DNA of 64,000 bases from Bradyrhizobium sp. AZCC 1719 (GCF_036924525.1 NZ_JAZHRU010000001.1:4245001-4309000), one strand, 5' to 3'; numbered from the stretch's first letter, positions 16,869 to 26,657 are shown. Notes: a model not told the origin generated them from the letters alone. Made by a program: numbers and translations.

Positions 16869-17564
16869 ATGTCCAGTTCCGCACTGAAACCCGCCGCCGA
16901 CCTCGCCCGCGGAAACGGCGTGCGTTGTCCCAACGAGAGCACCGAATATCGCCGCGCCCGCGAGCAATTGCTGGCCGAGGAGATCGAACTGCGCCGTCAC
17001 ATCGAACGGGTCGCCGAATTGCGCCGGGCGTTGCCGCCGGGCGGCGCGGTGACGAAAAACTATGAATTCGAGGGCGAGGGCGGCAAGGCCACCTTGTCGG
17101 ACCTGTTCGGCGACAAGCAGACGCTCGTGATCTACAGCTACATGTTCGGCCCGCAGCGCGAACAACTGTGCCCGATGTGCACGTCCTTCATGAGCACCTG
17201 GGAAGGCAAGCTGCCCGACGTCGAACAGCGCATCGCCTTCGTGTTCGTGGCGCGCTCGCCGATCGCGCGATTGATCGAGGCGAAGAAGGCGCGCGGCTGG
17301 ACACGGCACCGGATCTATTCGGATGCGTCGGGCGATTACACGCGCGACTATGTCAGCGCGGCGGATGCCGATGCGCCCGGCTACAACGTGTTCACCCGGC
17401 GTGACGGCAGCATCCGCCATTTCTGGTCCGGCGAAATGGGACCATCGACCGCCGACCCCGGACAGGACCCGCGCGGCGCGCCCGACTTCGATCCGCTGTG
17501 GACCATTCTCGACACCACGCCCGAAGGGCGTGGCAAGGACTGGTATCCGCGGCTGAGCTATTAG
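16869..17564 (+). CDS. DUF899 thioredoxin-like protein
   Basis: 231 residues. An N-terminal helical segment (EYRRAREQLLAEEIELRRHIERVAELRRALPPGG) is typical of DUF899, followed by a thioredoxin-like fold with LVIYSYMFGPQREQLCPMCTSFM; the CPMC pair near residues 98-101 is in the redox-active position. Later SPIARLIEAKKARGW and YSDASGDYTRDY blocks match the family. The role is unknown; some relatives have been suggested to act as FMN- or thiol-dependent oxidoreductases. It is monocistronic: the next gene starts ~400 bases later. Confidence 0.88.
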   Translation: MSSSALKPAADLARGNGVRCPNESTEYRRAREQLLAEEIELRRHIERVAELRRALPPGGAVTKNYEFEGEGGKATLSDLFGDKQTLVIYSYMFGPQREQLCPMCTSFMSTWEGKLPDVEQRIAFVFVARSPIARLIEAKKARGWTRHRIYSDASGDYTRDYVSAADADAPGYNVFTRRDGSIRHFWSGEMGPSTADPGQDPRGAPDFDPLWTILDTTPEGRGKDWYPRLSY

Positions 17565-17969
17565 CGAGGTGCTCGCGGCTGACGCCGACCCATTTACAAA
17601 TCCAGAAATTGGTGTAAGTGATCGCGCGCTTCCGCAGATCCCTGGAAAGACGATGCTTCGCATAGACACCCATTCGTCACGTTGTGCAGGCCAGCCGGTC
17701 GTCCGGCGCGGTCGTGCTTTGGCGTGCGCAATTGGCGTGTATTCGATTGGCGCATCGTATCCGCAAGGCAAACTACCAGCGTAACGCGGCAGCGGGTCTC
17801 CCTCTGCCGTCGAGGCAGGGAATGATCCGCGGTATGCCATTCGTGGCAAGCTCGACCTTGTAATTCCTCCCTGCCTGCAAAACCAACTGACCTGCGTCGC
17901 GACTGATGCCGGTCCTTCCGAAGTCCTGAACGGCCTGCGGAACGAAGTAATGCAGTGAAGGAGAGTGAG
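17565..17969. other. Intergenic stretch of about 400 bases, no supported gene
   Basis: Between DUF899 and rtcB. Open frames here are short and without ribosome sites. No repeat of the window's families was recognised. It must hold the rtcB promoter; AAGGAG at 17958-17963 is the rtcB ribosome site. Confidence 0.5.
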
Positions 17970-19310
17970 ATGCGATCCGATCCCTACAAGGAGCGCGCCA
18001 GGGCGCTGGCCGTTGAAGCGGGGCTCGACCCCGACGCGAAGATCGATCGGCCCGGCCAGCGGCCGATGCCGACGTGGTGCCTGTTTCGCGATGCCGCGCG
18101 CAAGGAGAAGCTTGCGCGCGACGCGGAGGCTGTTGCTTCCGATATCGCGCAGAGGCCGCAGGCGGCGCAATACCAGAACAGCCCGCTCAAGATCTTCGGC
18201 AAGCACGACGACGCCACGATTGCGCAGATGCGCAATTGCATGTCGGTCGGAAATGCAGTCGCCGGCGTCATTTGCGCGGACGGCCATCTCGGCTATGCCC
18301 AGCCGGTCGGCGGCGTGATCGCCTATGAGAAGCAGATCAGCATCTCTGGTGTCGGCTTCGACATCGGCTGCGGCAACATGGCTGTGCGGCTCGACACGCC
18401 GTTTAGCCAGATCGAAAGCAATGTCGGCACGATCATCAAGGACGTGCACAACGTGATTTCGTTCGGTGTCGGACGCACCAACGATGAGCGCGTCGAGCAC
18501 GAACTGTTCGACGACGCCGATGCGTGGCGGGAGTCCGACATGGGCGCCTACCGGCAGAAGGCGGTATCGCAACTCGGCACCGTCGGGTCGGGCAATCACT
18601 ATGTCGACCTGTTGCGCGACGAGGAGGGCTTTGTCTGGATCGGCGTGCACTTCGGCAGCCGCGGCCTCGGTCACACCAGTGCGACCCGCTACCTCAAGGC
18701 CGCGGGCGGCAAGGATGGCATGAACGTGCCGCCCGCCGTGATCGACGAGGATAGCGAGATCGGGCGGCGCTACATCGCGGCGATGCAACTCGCCGGGCGC
18801 TACTCCTATGCCGGCCGCGAATGGGTGGTCGAGCGCGTGCGCCGGATCATCGGCGGCGAGGTCACCGACATGGTTCATAACCACCACAATTACGCGTGGC
18901 GGGAGAACCATGGCGGCAAGGATTTGTGGGTGGTTCGCAAGGGGGCGACCCCGGCATTTCCGGGCCAGCGTGGCTTCATCGGCGGATCGATGGGCGACGA
19001 TGCTGTCATCGTCGAAGGCGTCGACAGCGAGGAGGCGAAGGCCTCGCTCTACTCGACCGTGCACGGCGCGGGCCGTCTGTTTGGCCGCAAGGAGGCCAAG
19101 CGGCGGTTCACGCGCGGCGAGATGGACGCCTGGCTGCAATCGCGTGGCGTGACATTGATCGGCGCCGACCTTGACGAAAGCCCGATGGCCTATCGCAGGC
19201 TGCCGGAGGTGATCGCCGAGCACGCCGGCTCGATCAGGGTTCAGCACACGTTGCGTCCGTTCGCCGTGGCGATGGCGGGCGAGAACGAGTTCGATCCATT
19301 CAAGGATTGA
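17970..19310 (+). CDS. rtcB: RtcB 3'-phosphate/5'-OH RNA ligase
   Basis: 446 residues from the ATG at 17970, six bases after AAGGAG; an in-frame GTG at 17955 precedes that site and is rejected. All RtcB landmarks are present: GFDIGCGNMAVRL with the metal cysteine (Cys134), GTVGSGNHYVDL (His210), HFGSRGLGH (His227), DMVHNHHNYAW, and STVHGAGRLFGR with the His365 that is guanylylated. RtcB joins RNA 2',3'-cyclic or 3'-phosphate ends to 5'-OH ends using GTP and Mn2+, in tRNA or RNA repair. No rtcA, rtcR or archease gene is adjacent, so regulation differs from the E. coli rtcBA operon. A strong hairpin follows the stop. Confidence 0.95.
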   Translation: MRSDPYKERARALAVEAGLDPDAKIDRPGQRPMPTWCLFRDAARKEKLARDAEAVASDIAQRPQAAQYQNSPLKIFGKHDDATIAQMRNCMSVGNAVAGVICADGHLGYAQPVGGVIAYEKQISISGVGFDIGCGNMAVRLDTPFSQIESNVGTIIKDVHNVISFGVGRTNDERVEHELFDDADAWRESDMGAYRQKAVSQLGTVGSGNHYVDLLRDEEGFVWIGVHFGSRGLGHTSATRYLKAAGGKDGMNVPPAVIDEDSEIGRRYIAAMQLAGRYSYAGREWVVERVRRIIGGEVTDMVHNHHNYAWRENHGGKDLWVVRKGATPAFPGQRGFIGGSMGDDAVIVEGVDSEEAKASLYSTVHGAGRLFGRKEAKRRFTRGEMDAWLQSRGVTLIGADLDESPMAYRRLPEVIAEHAGSIRVQHTLRPFAVAMAGENEFDPFKD

Positions 19311-19330
19311 GGCCGAACTTGGCCCGTTAT

Positions 19331-19365
19331 GGGACACCCGGCGCTTACGTCACGCCGGGTGTCCC
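19331..19365 (+). terminator. Terminator-like hairpin after rtcB
   Basis: GGGACACCCGGCG, a 9-base loop, and CGCCGGGTGTCCC form a perfect 13-bp stem 21 bases after the rtcB stop. No U-run follows, so it may act as a 3' stabiliser or a Rho-assisted end rather than a classic intrinsic terminator. Confidence 0.75.
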
Positions 19366-19578
19366 TGATTGGGACCAACGCCGGCATCATTGCGGGGAAA
19401 TTTCTCCAATAGTTCCATGGATTTGAACCCGCCTTACATCCGCCCGCGTTTAAGCCGGATTTAACTAAAAGTCGCCTTAATGACGCTCTGTGCCTCTGCG
19501 AGATGCTGCCCGGGGACATATCCGGACGCGGCATCAAAGGGGGACTTGGTGGAACTTGTTGTTCTGGGCGTTGTGTGA

Positions 19579-20736
19579 ATGAGTAAGCGTACGCGTGCGT
19601 TCGGTCCTGCGGCCCGCAGCCGCGGGAAATCCTCCCGCAGAGGCATTCCCCAATATTTTCTCGGCGGTGTCGCGGTCGCAGGCCTCGTGCTGGGCTGCGC
19701 CTGGACCGTTTACACCAACGTGCTCGGCGCCAGCATCTATCCATCCGTGAACAACGCCGGCTTCGAGGCGCGCGCCGTCAACAACCCGAGCACCGTCGCG
19801 GCGCACGCCGTGCGGCCGGCCTTCAATGAGATTTTCGCCTCGCTGCCGCAACAGTCGCTGGTGATGCCCGCCCCGGAGAACGTCGCGAGTTCGCTGATGT
19901 TCAACGAAAGGTTCGCAGCCGCCGCCGCGCAAGGCGAGCCCTCGAGAGCGGCCGAATTTAAGTCCGTCGAACCGACGAAACTGGCGGAAGCTTCGCCGCC
20001 GGCCGAAGCGCCGAAAGCCGTTCAAGCTCCGAAGCCCGTGGAAGCGGCAAAGCCGAAGATTTCTGCTCCAGCCACCAAGCTCGCCTTGAACACTCCTGCG
20101 CCGGCGCCAGCAGAGACCGAGGCCAAGACCGGCAAGGCATCCGGCTCCACCGTTCGCGACATGGCGCAGCGCGCCAAGGCCGCCGTGATGTCGATTGCTT
20201 CCAACGACAAGCAGACCATGGTCGAAAAACTGTGGGGCAAGCAGCCTTCGCAGAACTCGCTGCTCGCTTTCGCATCCGCCGACGCCAACGTCACCGGCAG
20301 CATCATCGATACGCGAAGTCAGAACCCGATGATGGGCGGCTCGCCGCCCTATGATCGCCAGACTGCGGTCTACGACATCACCGCGCGCAAGGTCTATCTG
20401 CCCGACGGTACCCAGCTCGAAGCGCATTCGGGACTCGGCTCGAAGATGGACGATCCCAAATATTCGCATGTGCGGATGCAGGGCGTGACGCCGCCGCACA
20501 TTTACGAACTGAAGCCGCGCGAGGCGCTGTTTCACGGCGTACCGGCACTGCGGCTGACGCCGATCGGCGGCGAAGAAAAAATCTACGGCCGCGACGGGCT
20601 GCTCGCGCACACCTACATGCTCGGGCCGAGCGGCCAGTCCAACGGCTGCGTTTCGTTCAAGGACTACTATGCGTTCCTCGACGCCTATCGCAACAAGGGG
20701 ATTCGTCGGCTCGCCGTGCTGGTGAAGGTCCAGTAG
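19579..20736 (+). CDS. DUF2778 protein (L,D-transpeptidase-like, membrane-anchored)
   Basis: 385 residues. A basic N-terminus and one membrane helix (about 26-46, YFLGGVAVAGLVLGCAWTVY) precede a long Ala/Pro/Lys-rich linker (about 110-190). The C-terminal DUF2778 domain (about 255-385) contains AHTYMLGPSGQSNGCVSFKDYY, with His344 and Cys357 spaced like the H...SxGC motif of L,D-transpeptidases. DUF2778 includes the type VI effector Tlde1, which cuts or exchanges peptidoglycan stem peptides. No type VI genes or immunity gene are beside it, and it has its own membrane anchor, so a housekeeping cell-wall role is equally likely. Preferred call: periplasmic peptidoglycan-modifying protein, function unproven. 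Confidence 0.83.
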   Translation: MSKRTRAFGPAARSRGKSSRRGIPQYFLGGVAVAGLVLGCAWTVYTNVLGASIYPSVNNAGFEARAVNNPSTVAAHAVRPAFNEIFASLPQQSLVMPAPENVASSLMFNERFAAAAAQGEPSRAAEFKSVEPTKLAEASPPAEAPKAVQAPKPVEAAKPKISAPATKLALNTPAPAPAETEAKTGKASGSTVRDMAQRAKAAVMSIASNDKQTMVEKLWGKQPSQNSLLAFASADANVTGSIIDTRSQNPMMGGSPPYDRQTAVYDITARKVYLPDGTQLEAHSGLGSKMDDPKYSHVRMQGVTPPHIYELKPREALFHGVPALRLTPIGGEEKIYGRDGLLAHTYMLGPSGQSNGCVSFKDYYAFLDAYRNKGIRRLAVLVKVQ

Positions 20737-20856
20737 GCGGCGCTGCGGCCGCTTCAACGCAGATACGAATTTCAAACTGCCCGCCGAGGTCATTCCTGGC
20801 TCGCGCCATCCAACACGCCGCGGCCTGACCACGTCATAGCGACGCACACACCAATC

Positions 20857-20903
20857 GTCGTCCCTACCTCCGTGCGCAATCGCGCACTCGGCGCAGGGAC
20901 GAC
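20857..20903. repeat. Palindromic repeat E, short copy (GTCGTCCCT family)
   Basis: GTCGTCCCT at the left pairs with AGGGACGAC at the right, with an inner pair GTGCGCAA / GCGCAC in between. Related by its outer arms to the longer element at 33583-33684. It adjoins the second long dispersed repeat. Confidence 0.75.
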
Positions 20904-20934
20904 GGAGATGGGGATAGTCGCGATACAAAATATG

Positions 20935-21440
20935 ACTCCGCGTTCTCGCGACGCATTGCGCCCGAGCTTTGCTCTCAACTTCCCGCCCTCTTGATCTGAG
21001 GGCGCAGGGAAGACCGGGTGCGCGCCGCACCCGCGGTCTCGTGTGCAAAGTGCGCAGAAGAGAACGCACACGAGCATACAGGTACAGCGGGAGCATCCCG
21101 GCCTTCCCTGCGCAGTGGCTTTACGGCTTACTTCGTGCTCTCCCCGGTGAACGGCTCTTTTGCCACCGTCGCCCCCGAGAAGCTTCGCTTCTTAAGGACT
21201 TAATGCCAGCACCGCGACATCAGGACCACACGACTTCGCCGTACGCGTCGGGCGCGCTCGCCTGCTGCGCCTTCCGTGTCCACCGCATCTCACCGCACGT
21301 TCGTGACGATGGCGAAGCGCCCCTCATCTGCCGTGAGACGGGCGGAGTTATGCGACTGATTTGCCTCTCGCGTGAAGCGGAATATTTTTGATTCCCGGGC
21401 TTGACATGATTTCGGAAAATCAGAAGTGATTTGGTCTTGC
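20935..21440 (-). repeat. Long dispersed repeat, copy 2 (inverted relative to 785-1305)
   Basis: Read on the minus strand it aligns with 785-1305 from the AAATCA...CCGC block, through TGAGGGGCGCTTCGCCATCG, GTGTGGTCCTGA, GGGAGAGCACG, GCGCAGGGAA and TGTACCTGTATGCTCGTGTG, to the CGCGAGAACGCG end near 20940. The spacer part between GTGGTCCTGA and GGGAGAGC is the most diverged. Frames inside are not preserved between copies, so no gene is called. Confidence 0.8.
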
Positions 21441-21775
21441 GTTAGCTTGTCGCGGCCGCTGCACGAATTTGCGCTTGCGCGCACGCAAATCAGCTAGACC
21501 AGGCCCTGCCTGGAACTGGAACTCCTGTTCCCGCACTTTTACGGGGCTATGCATGATATTTTACAGTTGCGTCCGACCGCCGATTTACATCTAACTTCTT
21601 AGAGCGTTGCGAGCACAAGGGTCCTGCGCGCAGCCAGGCGTTGGAGTTTTTGTCAGAACGAGAGTGTGTTTGCTTGAGTGAGCATAGAGGAAGCGGATTT
21701 AGACCGATACCAGCACCGCCGTCTTGCGACGCTCCAAACCGAGATGGGGCGCGGACTCCTCACCGCCAGTTTGCA
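21441..21775. other. Intergenic stretch upstream of the Crp/Fnr-type gene
   Basis: About 335 bases between the long repeat and the regulator's chosen start. The regulator's frame remains open upstream to 21641, so part of this stretch could be coding if an earlier start is used; codon use there is poor and I see no better ribosome site. No other feature recognised. Confidence 0.45.
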
Positions 21776-22537
21776 ATGACGCCTCGCGGAAAAATGGGCA
21801 ATCGCCTTCTCGCATCATTGCCGGAATCGGACCTTGCTCTGCTCGCTCCCGAGCTTGAATTGATCGCGCTCGAACAGGACGCAATCCTTTCGCGGGCGGG
21901 TGACGACATCCAGTATGTCATCTTCCCACATAGCGGCGCCATCTCGCTGATGATCGAGATGGCGGACGGACACACGGTTGCCACCGCTGCGATTGGGCGT
22001 GAGGGGGCCGTCGGCACACTTTCGGTGCTCGGGCCGTCACCCTCGGCGATTACGGCCGTGGTTCGCGCGGCCGGTACCGCCGCTCGGATCCCTGCATCGC
22101 GATTTCATACTGTTTTTGGCCGCAGTCCCGCGATCCGGAGCGCGGTACAAAGCCACATCAGGGCGATGCTGATACAGTTCCAGCTCGGTGCGGCCTGCAA
22201 TGCGCTGCACCCGGTCCAGGCCCGGATGGCTCGCTGGTTGCTGCAGCTTAGCGATCGCGTCGACCATGATGTGCTCCCGCTCACTCAGCAGGCGCTATCG
22301 CAGATACTCGGTGTGCGGCGCACGACCGTGACGCTCCTGATGCGGAATCTGCGCGCGCGGGGAGGGATCAGATCCGATCGACGAGGGTTGATCGAAATCG
22401 ACCGGACGCGGCTCGCAAGGGCAGCGTGCGAATGCCACCGCGTCATGCGCCTCGAAGCCGAGGAGGTTTTCCCGGCTACCTCCGACCGGTCTCGCGCCGC
22501 GGTCCTGCCCGAAGATGGGGTGTTGTCCCTGGAATAG
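21776..22537 (+). CDS. Crp/Fnr-family transcriptional regulator
   Basis: 253 residues from the ATG at 21776; the frame is open to 21641 and an ATG at 21794 (before GNRLLASLP) is also possible, since no start has a clear ribosome site. The N-terminal part is a cyclic-nucleotide-binding-like barrel (NRLLASLPESDLALLAPELELIALEQDAIL, then YVIFPHSGAISLMIEMADG and AAIGREGAVG). The C-terminal Crp-type winged helix-turn-helix holds LTQQALSQILGVRRTTVTLLMRNLRARGGI. It has no Fnr-type N-terminal Cys cluster, so oxygen sensing by iron-sulfur is unlikely. This subgroup is very numerous in Bradyrhizobium. Targets unknown. Confidence 0.88.
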   Translation: MTPRGKMGNRLLASLPESDLALLAPELELIALEQDAILSRAGDDIQYVIFPHSGAISLMIEMADGHTVATAAIGREGAVGTLSVLGPSPSAITAVVRAAGTAARIPASRFHTVFGRSPAIRSAVQSHIRAMLIQFQLGAACNALHPVQARMARWLLQLSDRVDHDVLPLTQQALSQILGVRRTTVTLLMRNLRARGGIRSDRRGLIEIDRTRLARAACECHRVMRLEAEEVFPATSDRSRAAVLPEDGVLSLE

Positions 22538-22615
22538 AGCCGGATTCCATGTGAGCGCGTCTCCGCGCGACTGGTTTGCCGCTAAGCCAAATTGACGCGC
22601 CGATCCTGTGCCAGA

Positions 22616-22813
22616 TCAGGTGCTCTGCCGCCAATCGCGTTCGAGCGCTGACTCGGATTTCGCCTCGAGCTTCGCAATCTCGCGCAGCACCTTCGCTGTC
22701 TGGCGCAGCTCGTCGCGCTCAGGGCCCGGCTTCAGCCGTCGTGCCTCGTCAAGAATGTCCTTTGCCTGTAGCAGCCAGGTGGAGGTTTCGGTTGAGACTT
22801 GCATGCGCGCCAT
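22616..22813 (-). CDS. Small helical hypothetical protein
   Basis: 65 residues, preceded by GGGGGA at a good distance from the ATG. It is charged and helical (ILDEARRLKPGPERDELRQTAKVLREIAKLEAK), with no signal or membrane segment. I do not recognise a characterised family, though small proteins of this kind recur in Bradyrhizobium. It converges with the Crp/Fnr-type gene. Confidence 0.65.
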   Translation of the reverse strand: MARMQVSTETSTWLLQAKDILDEARRLKPGPERDELRQTAKVLREIAKLEAKSESALERDWRQST

Positions 22814-22935
22814 GGTGTCCCCCGATCGCGATCATAACTCGATCTGTGTCGATGCTGCTCGTTTGATTTGATGTGCTTCTTACGCCAACCGGTGCATCCC
22901 CTCGGATCACCTTCGGGGGCATGCTTTGCTCGACG

Positions 22936-23145
22936 CTATGCCGAGCTGGCGCTGCTATGCCGCACACGGATGCTCGGCTCGTCGACCCAGGCTTCACGGG
23001 CAAACCAGGCGTGATCGGTGTGGCAGATCACGCAACGGGTCCGTGAGAAGAATACAGCGCTGCGGCTAAAGCTCTCGCGATCAGTCTTGATGCCGGTGGG
23101 AATCGCATGTCCGGTTCGGGGACACTTGACCATGACCATTCCCAT
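22936..23145 (-). CDS. Small putative zinc-ribbon protein
   Basis: 69 residues from the ATG at 23145, preceded by GGGAGGG. The N-terminal half holds KCPRTGH and, about 25 residues later, RCVICHTDHAWF: a CPxTG ... CxxC pair of knuckles spaced like a small zinc ribbon. No partner domain is present. The frame continues upstream to 23622, but that part overlaps the phasin gene and lacks a ribosome site. Function unknown; zinc binding is inferred from cysteine spacing. Confidence 0.65.
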   Translation of the reverse strand: MGMVMVKCPRTGHAIPTGIKTDRESFSRSAVFFSRTRCVICHTDHAWFAREAWVDEPSIRVRHSSASSA

Positions 23146-23356
23146 ATCGCCCTCCCTCGAGATTGGCTTCTTGTTTGAAAAAAGCACCGGCCGGTTGGAG
23201 TGCGCCACTTGTCGGTGCGGGTTACTTGGGGGGCATCGCGCACCGCGTCTGATCGAGCATCGGGTAGTGGGCCGTATGCTCATCGCTTGGACGTGTTTCC
23301 AACCGGCCGGATCCCTCCTTGGTGTAGTCTCGGATGTGAATTGGACGCCGGTCTTT

Positions 23357-23824
23357 TCAGCCGGTTTGCTGGAGAACCTTGGTGAAGTGCTTCCTGATCG
23401 GCTCACCCGTTTCCGTCGTAAGTTTCTGGGCAAGCACCCACAATTCCCTGTTCTGGTCAGAAGCGGTGTTGAACGCCTTGCGCGCTTGCGCCGCTGATAC
23501 GCTAAGAACGTCAGTGGCTGACTTGCTGCCGAACAGACGAACGAAGAAATCGAGCGTGGAGGCGGCATTGGCGTTTGAGATTTCGAACAACTTGAGCCCG
23601 TAATCGGTCGCGCCCCTCGCATTGCTCGAATAGCTCTCGCGCAGCACTTCCGTCATCTCCTCCGAAGCGGCCTTGATTTTCTCGCAGCCTTCACGTGCGC
23701 GGGCGAAGCCCTGCTCGGTAAGCTCGCTAACCACGCCAGGCGCGGCGATCTTCGAGAAGTCCAACCACGGCATTCCGAGAAATTGCGTTCCGTTCGGCAT
23801 CGCTTTCATTTCGCTTTCACTCAC
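23357..23824 (-). CDS. Phasin family protein
   Basis: 155 residues from the GTG at 23824, which has AAAGG about 9 bases upstream; an in-frame ATG at 23854 has its only AGGA directly abutting, so it is less likely, and an ATG at 23809 is a third option. The body is a phasin: MPWLDFSKIAAPGVVSELTEQ, then helices with GFARAREGCEKIKAASEEMTEVLRESY and SNANAASTLDFFVRLFGSKSATDVLSVSAAQARKAF. It is of usual phasin length, without the low-complexity region of the phasin at 10212. Role: coating of polyhydroxybutyrate granules. Confidence 0.87.
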   Translation of the reverse strand: MSESEMKAMPNGTQFLGMPWLDFSKIAAPGVVSELTEQGFARAREGCEKIKAASEEMTEVLRESYSSNARGATDYGLKLFEISNANAASTLDFFVRLFGSKSATDVLSVSAAQARKAFNTASDQNRELWVLAQKLTTETGEPIRKHFTKVLQQTG

Positions 23825-24139
23825 GGCAACATTACCTTTCCCAAGCGAAAGCATTCCTCGCAGACGCTGGCTTGCGTCACGAGAGCTCGCGCTCCGCGTT
23901 AGATCAGATTGTGGATGAGGATTTTGCCCAGCCCTCGACGTTACTTTGCCTAGGAGGATCGGGACTGTCGGTTCGGTTTGCGACTCTCGCGAAAAGTTTT
24001 TTTGAAGTTGTCAACGCATACGCTGGTATATTTTACACAGCGCTGTGCATAACCGGGATATCTCAAGCAGCGGGAAGGTTTTGCTTCAGCGTGACGTTGC
24101 AGAAACACCGCGCCGCTGCGGTCCGGATCCGCCCAAACA
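23825..24139. other. Intergenic stretch between phasin and groEL terminator
   Basis: About 315 bases with no supported gene. It must include the leftward phasin promoter. It is more AT-rich near 23990-24050 than its surroundings. No repeat family recognised. Confidence 0.45.
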
Positions 24140-24167
24140 AAAACCCCGGCATTTCTGCCGGGGTTTT
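24140..24167 (-). terminator. Intrinsic terminator of groES-groEL
   Basis: On the minus strand ACCCCGGCA-GAAA-TGCCGGGGT is a perfect 9-bp stem with a GNRA-type GAAA loop, followed by TTTTTGTTT. It lies about 60 bases after the groEL stop. Confidence 0.93.
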
Positions 24168-24227
24168 GCATTTTGTGGAGCGGGTTCCCGGCTCAGCGGT
24201 GCACCGCGTCCGGGACGACTTCGTCGC

Positions 24228-25945
<1,718 letters not shown>

Positions 25946-25961
25946 CGTGGCAGGCGATGTC

Positions 25962-26276
25962 TTAGGCGGCCTTCTTCTTGGCCGAGGTGGCGTCGAGCAC
26001 GCCCATGATGTCGGACTCCTTCATGATCAGGAGTTCCTGGCCGTCGATCTTGACCTCGGTGCCCGACCACTTGCCGAACAGCACGCGGTCGCCGACCTTG
26101 AGGTCAATCGGGATCAGCTTGCCGGCTTCGTCACGGCCACCCGGGCCGACGGCGACGACTTCGCCCTGGGAGGGCTTTTCCTTGGCACTGTCCGGAATGA
26201 TGATGCCGCCAGCAGTCTTCTCTTCGGCGTCGATGCGTTTGACGACGACGCGGTCGTGAAGCGGACGGAAGTTCAT
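25962..26276 (-). CDS. groES: Co-chaperonin GroES
   Basis: 104 residues from the ATG at 26276, after an ideal AGGAGG (26280s). The sequence [29 protein letters not shown] contains the mobile loop ([10 protein letters not shown]) that binds GroEL, and the domain ends in [13 protein letters not shown] plus a short KKKAA tail. It caps the GroEL ring. First gene of the operon, with CIRCE-like elements and a heat-shock-type promoter candidate upstream. Confidence 0.98.
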   Translation of the reverse strand: MNFRPLHDRVVVKRIDAEEKTAGGIIIPDSAKEKPSQGEVVAVGPGGRDEAGKLIPIDLKVGDRVLFGKWSGTEVKIDGQELLIMKESDIMGVLDATSAKKKAA

Positions 26277-26320
26277 GCAGTCCTCCTAAACGTCTGGGAA
26301 TGTTGTAGAATTCTGGAATT

Positions 26321-26347
26321 TTGGCAGTCCGGTCCAGCGAGTGCCAG
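26321..26347. promoter_or_regulatory. CIRCE-like HrcA operator, proximal
   Basis: On the plus strand TTGGCAGTC-N9-GAGTGCCAG; each half matches 7 of 9 bases of the CIRCE consensus TTAGCACTC-N9-GAGTGCTAA, with exact 9-base spacing. It lies 45-71 bases upstream of groES, just downstream of the promoter candidate at 26362-26390, the usual position for HrcA repression. hrcA itself is not in the window. Confidence 0.75.
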
Positions 26348-26361
26348 TCCGGCTGCGGCTG

Positions 26362-26390
26362 ATTTAGGCCAGTATTCTTCGGGGGACAAG
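26362..26390 (-). promoter_or_regulatory. RpoH (sigma-32)-like promoter candidate for groES-groEL
   Basis: On the minus strand CTTG-N18-CCTAAAT resembles the alphaproteobacterial RpoH pattern CTTG-N17/18-CyTATnT (6 of 7 in the -10 part). Its expected start point falls immediately before the proximal CIRCE-like element. No strong housekeeping promoter was seen in the same space. Confidence 0.55.
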
Positions 26391-26407
26391 GGCTTCTAGC
26401 AGAAAAA

Positions 26408-26434
26408 TTGGCACTCAAATATGTCGCCTGCCAA
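26408..26434. promoter_or_regulatory. Second, weaker CIRCE-like element
   Basis: TTGGCACTC-N9-GCCTGCCAA: the left half matches CIRCE at 8 of 9 positions, the right at 6 of 9, again with exact N9 spacing. It starts 87 bases from the proximal element and lies upstream of the promoter candidate. It may be a decayed or auxiliary HrcA site. Confidence 0.45.
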
Positions 26435-26585
26435 TTTCATTAATCATGATTAACCGGGCGGCGGGATGTTGGGACCCCCGTATTAGCACCTGCGGTAAGC
26501 TGCTGCTAGCGCGTGAATTTTCAACAATTCATTAAACATTTAGGCTTGTGATAGGTTGGTATCGTGCGTCACATTTCTCTCATGT

Positions 26586-26638
26586 GAGCGCATCTCCGCC
26601 GGGGTGGCTCGGTGTGTGGCCACCACGACAATGCGCTC
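26586..26638 (+). promoter_or_regulatory. Structured 5' leader candidate of usg
   Basis: GAGCGCAT (26586-26593) pairs perfectly with ATGCGCTC (26631-26638), enclosing a second hairpin GGTGGC (26603-26608) / GCCACC (26619-26624) with a 10-base loop. The structure ends 7 bases before the usg ribosome site GGAGG (26646-26650). This is a candidate RNA element controlling translation; no known riboswitch class was recognised. Confidence 0.5.
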
Positions 26639-26657
26639 CTGAAACGGAGGTATTGGC

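Noticed and set aside
17955..17969. GTG at 17955 as rtcB start
   Set aside because: The AAGGAG ribosome site lies downstream of it, placing the start at the ATG at 17970.
16371..19337. 988-codon leftward open frame across DUF899 and rtcB
   Set aside because: Antisense shadow of real genes; low-complexity Arg/His/Ala composition with no recognisable domain.
19534..21096. 520-codon leftward frame over the DUF2778 gene and the repeat
   Set aside because: Same reason; it runs through the dispersed repeat, which has no conserved frame in its other copy.
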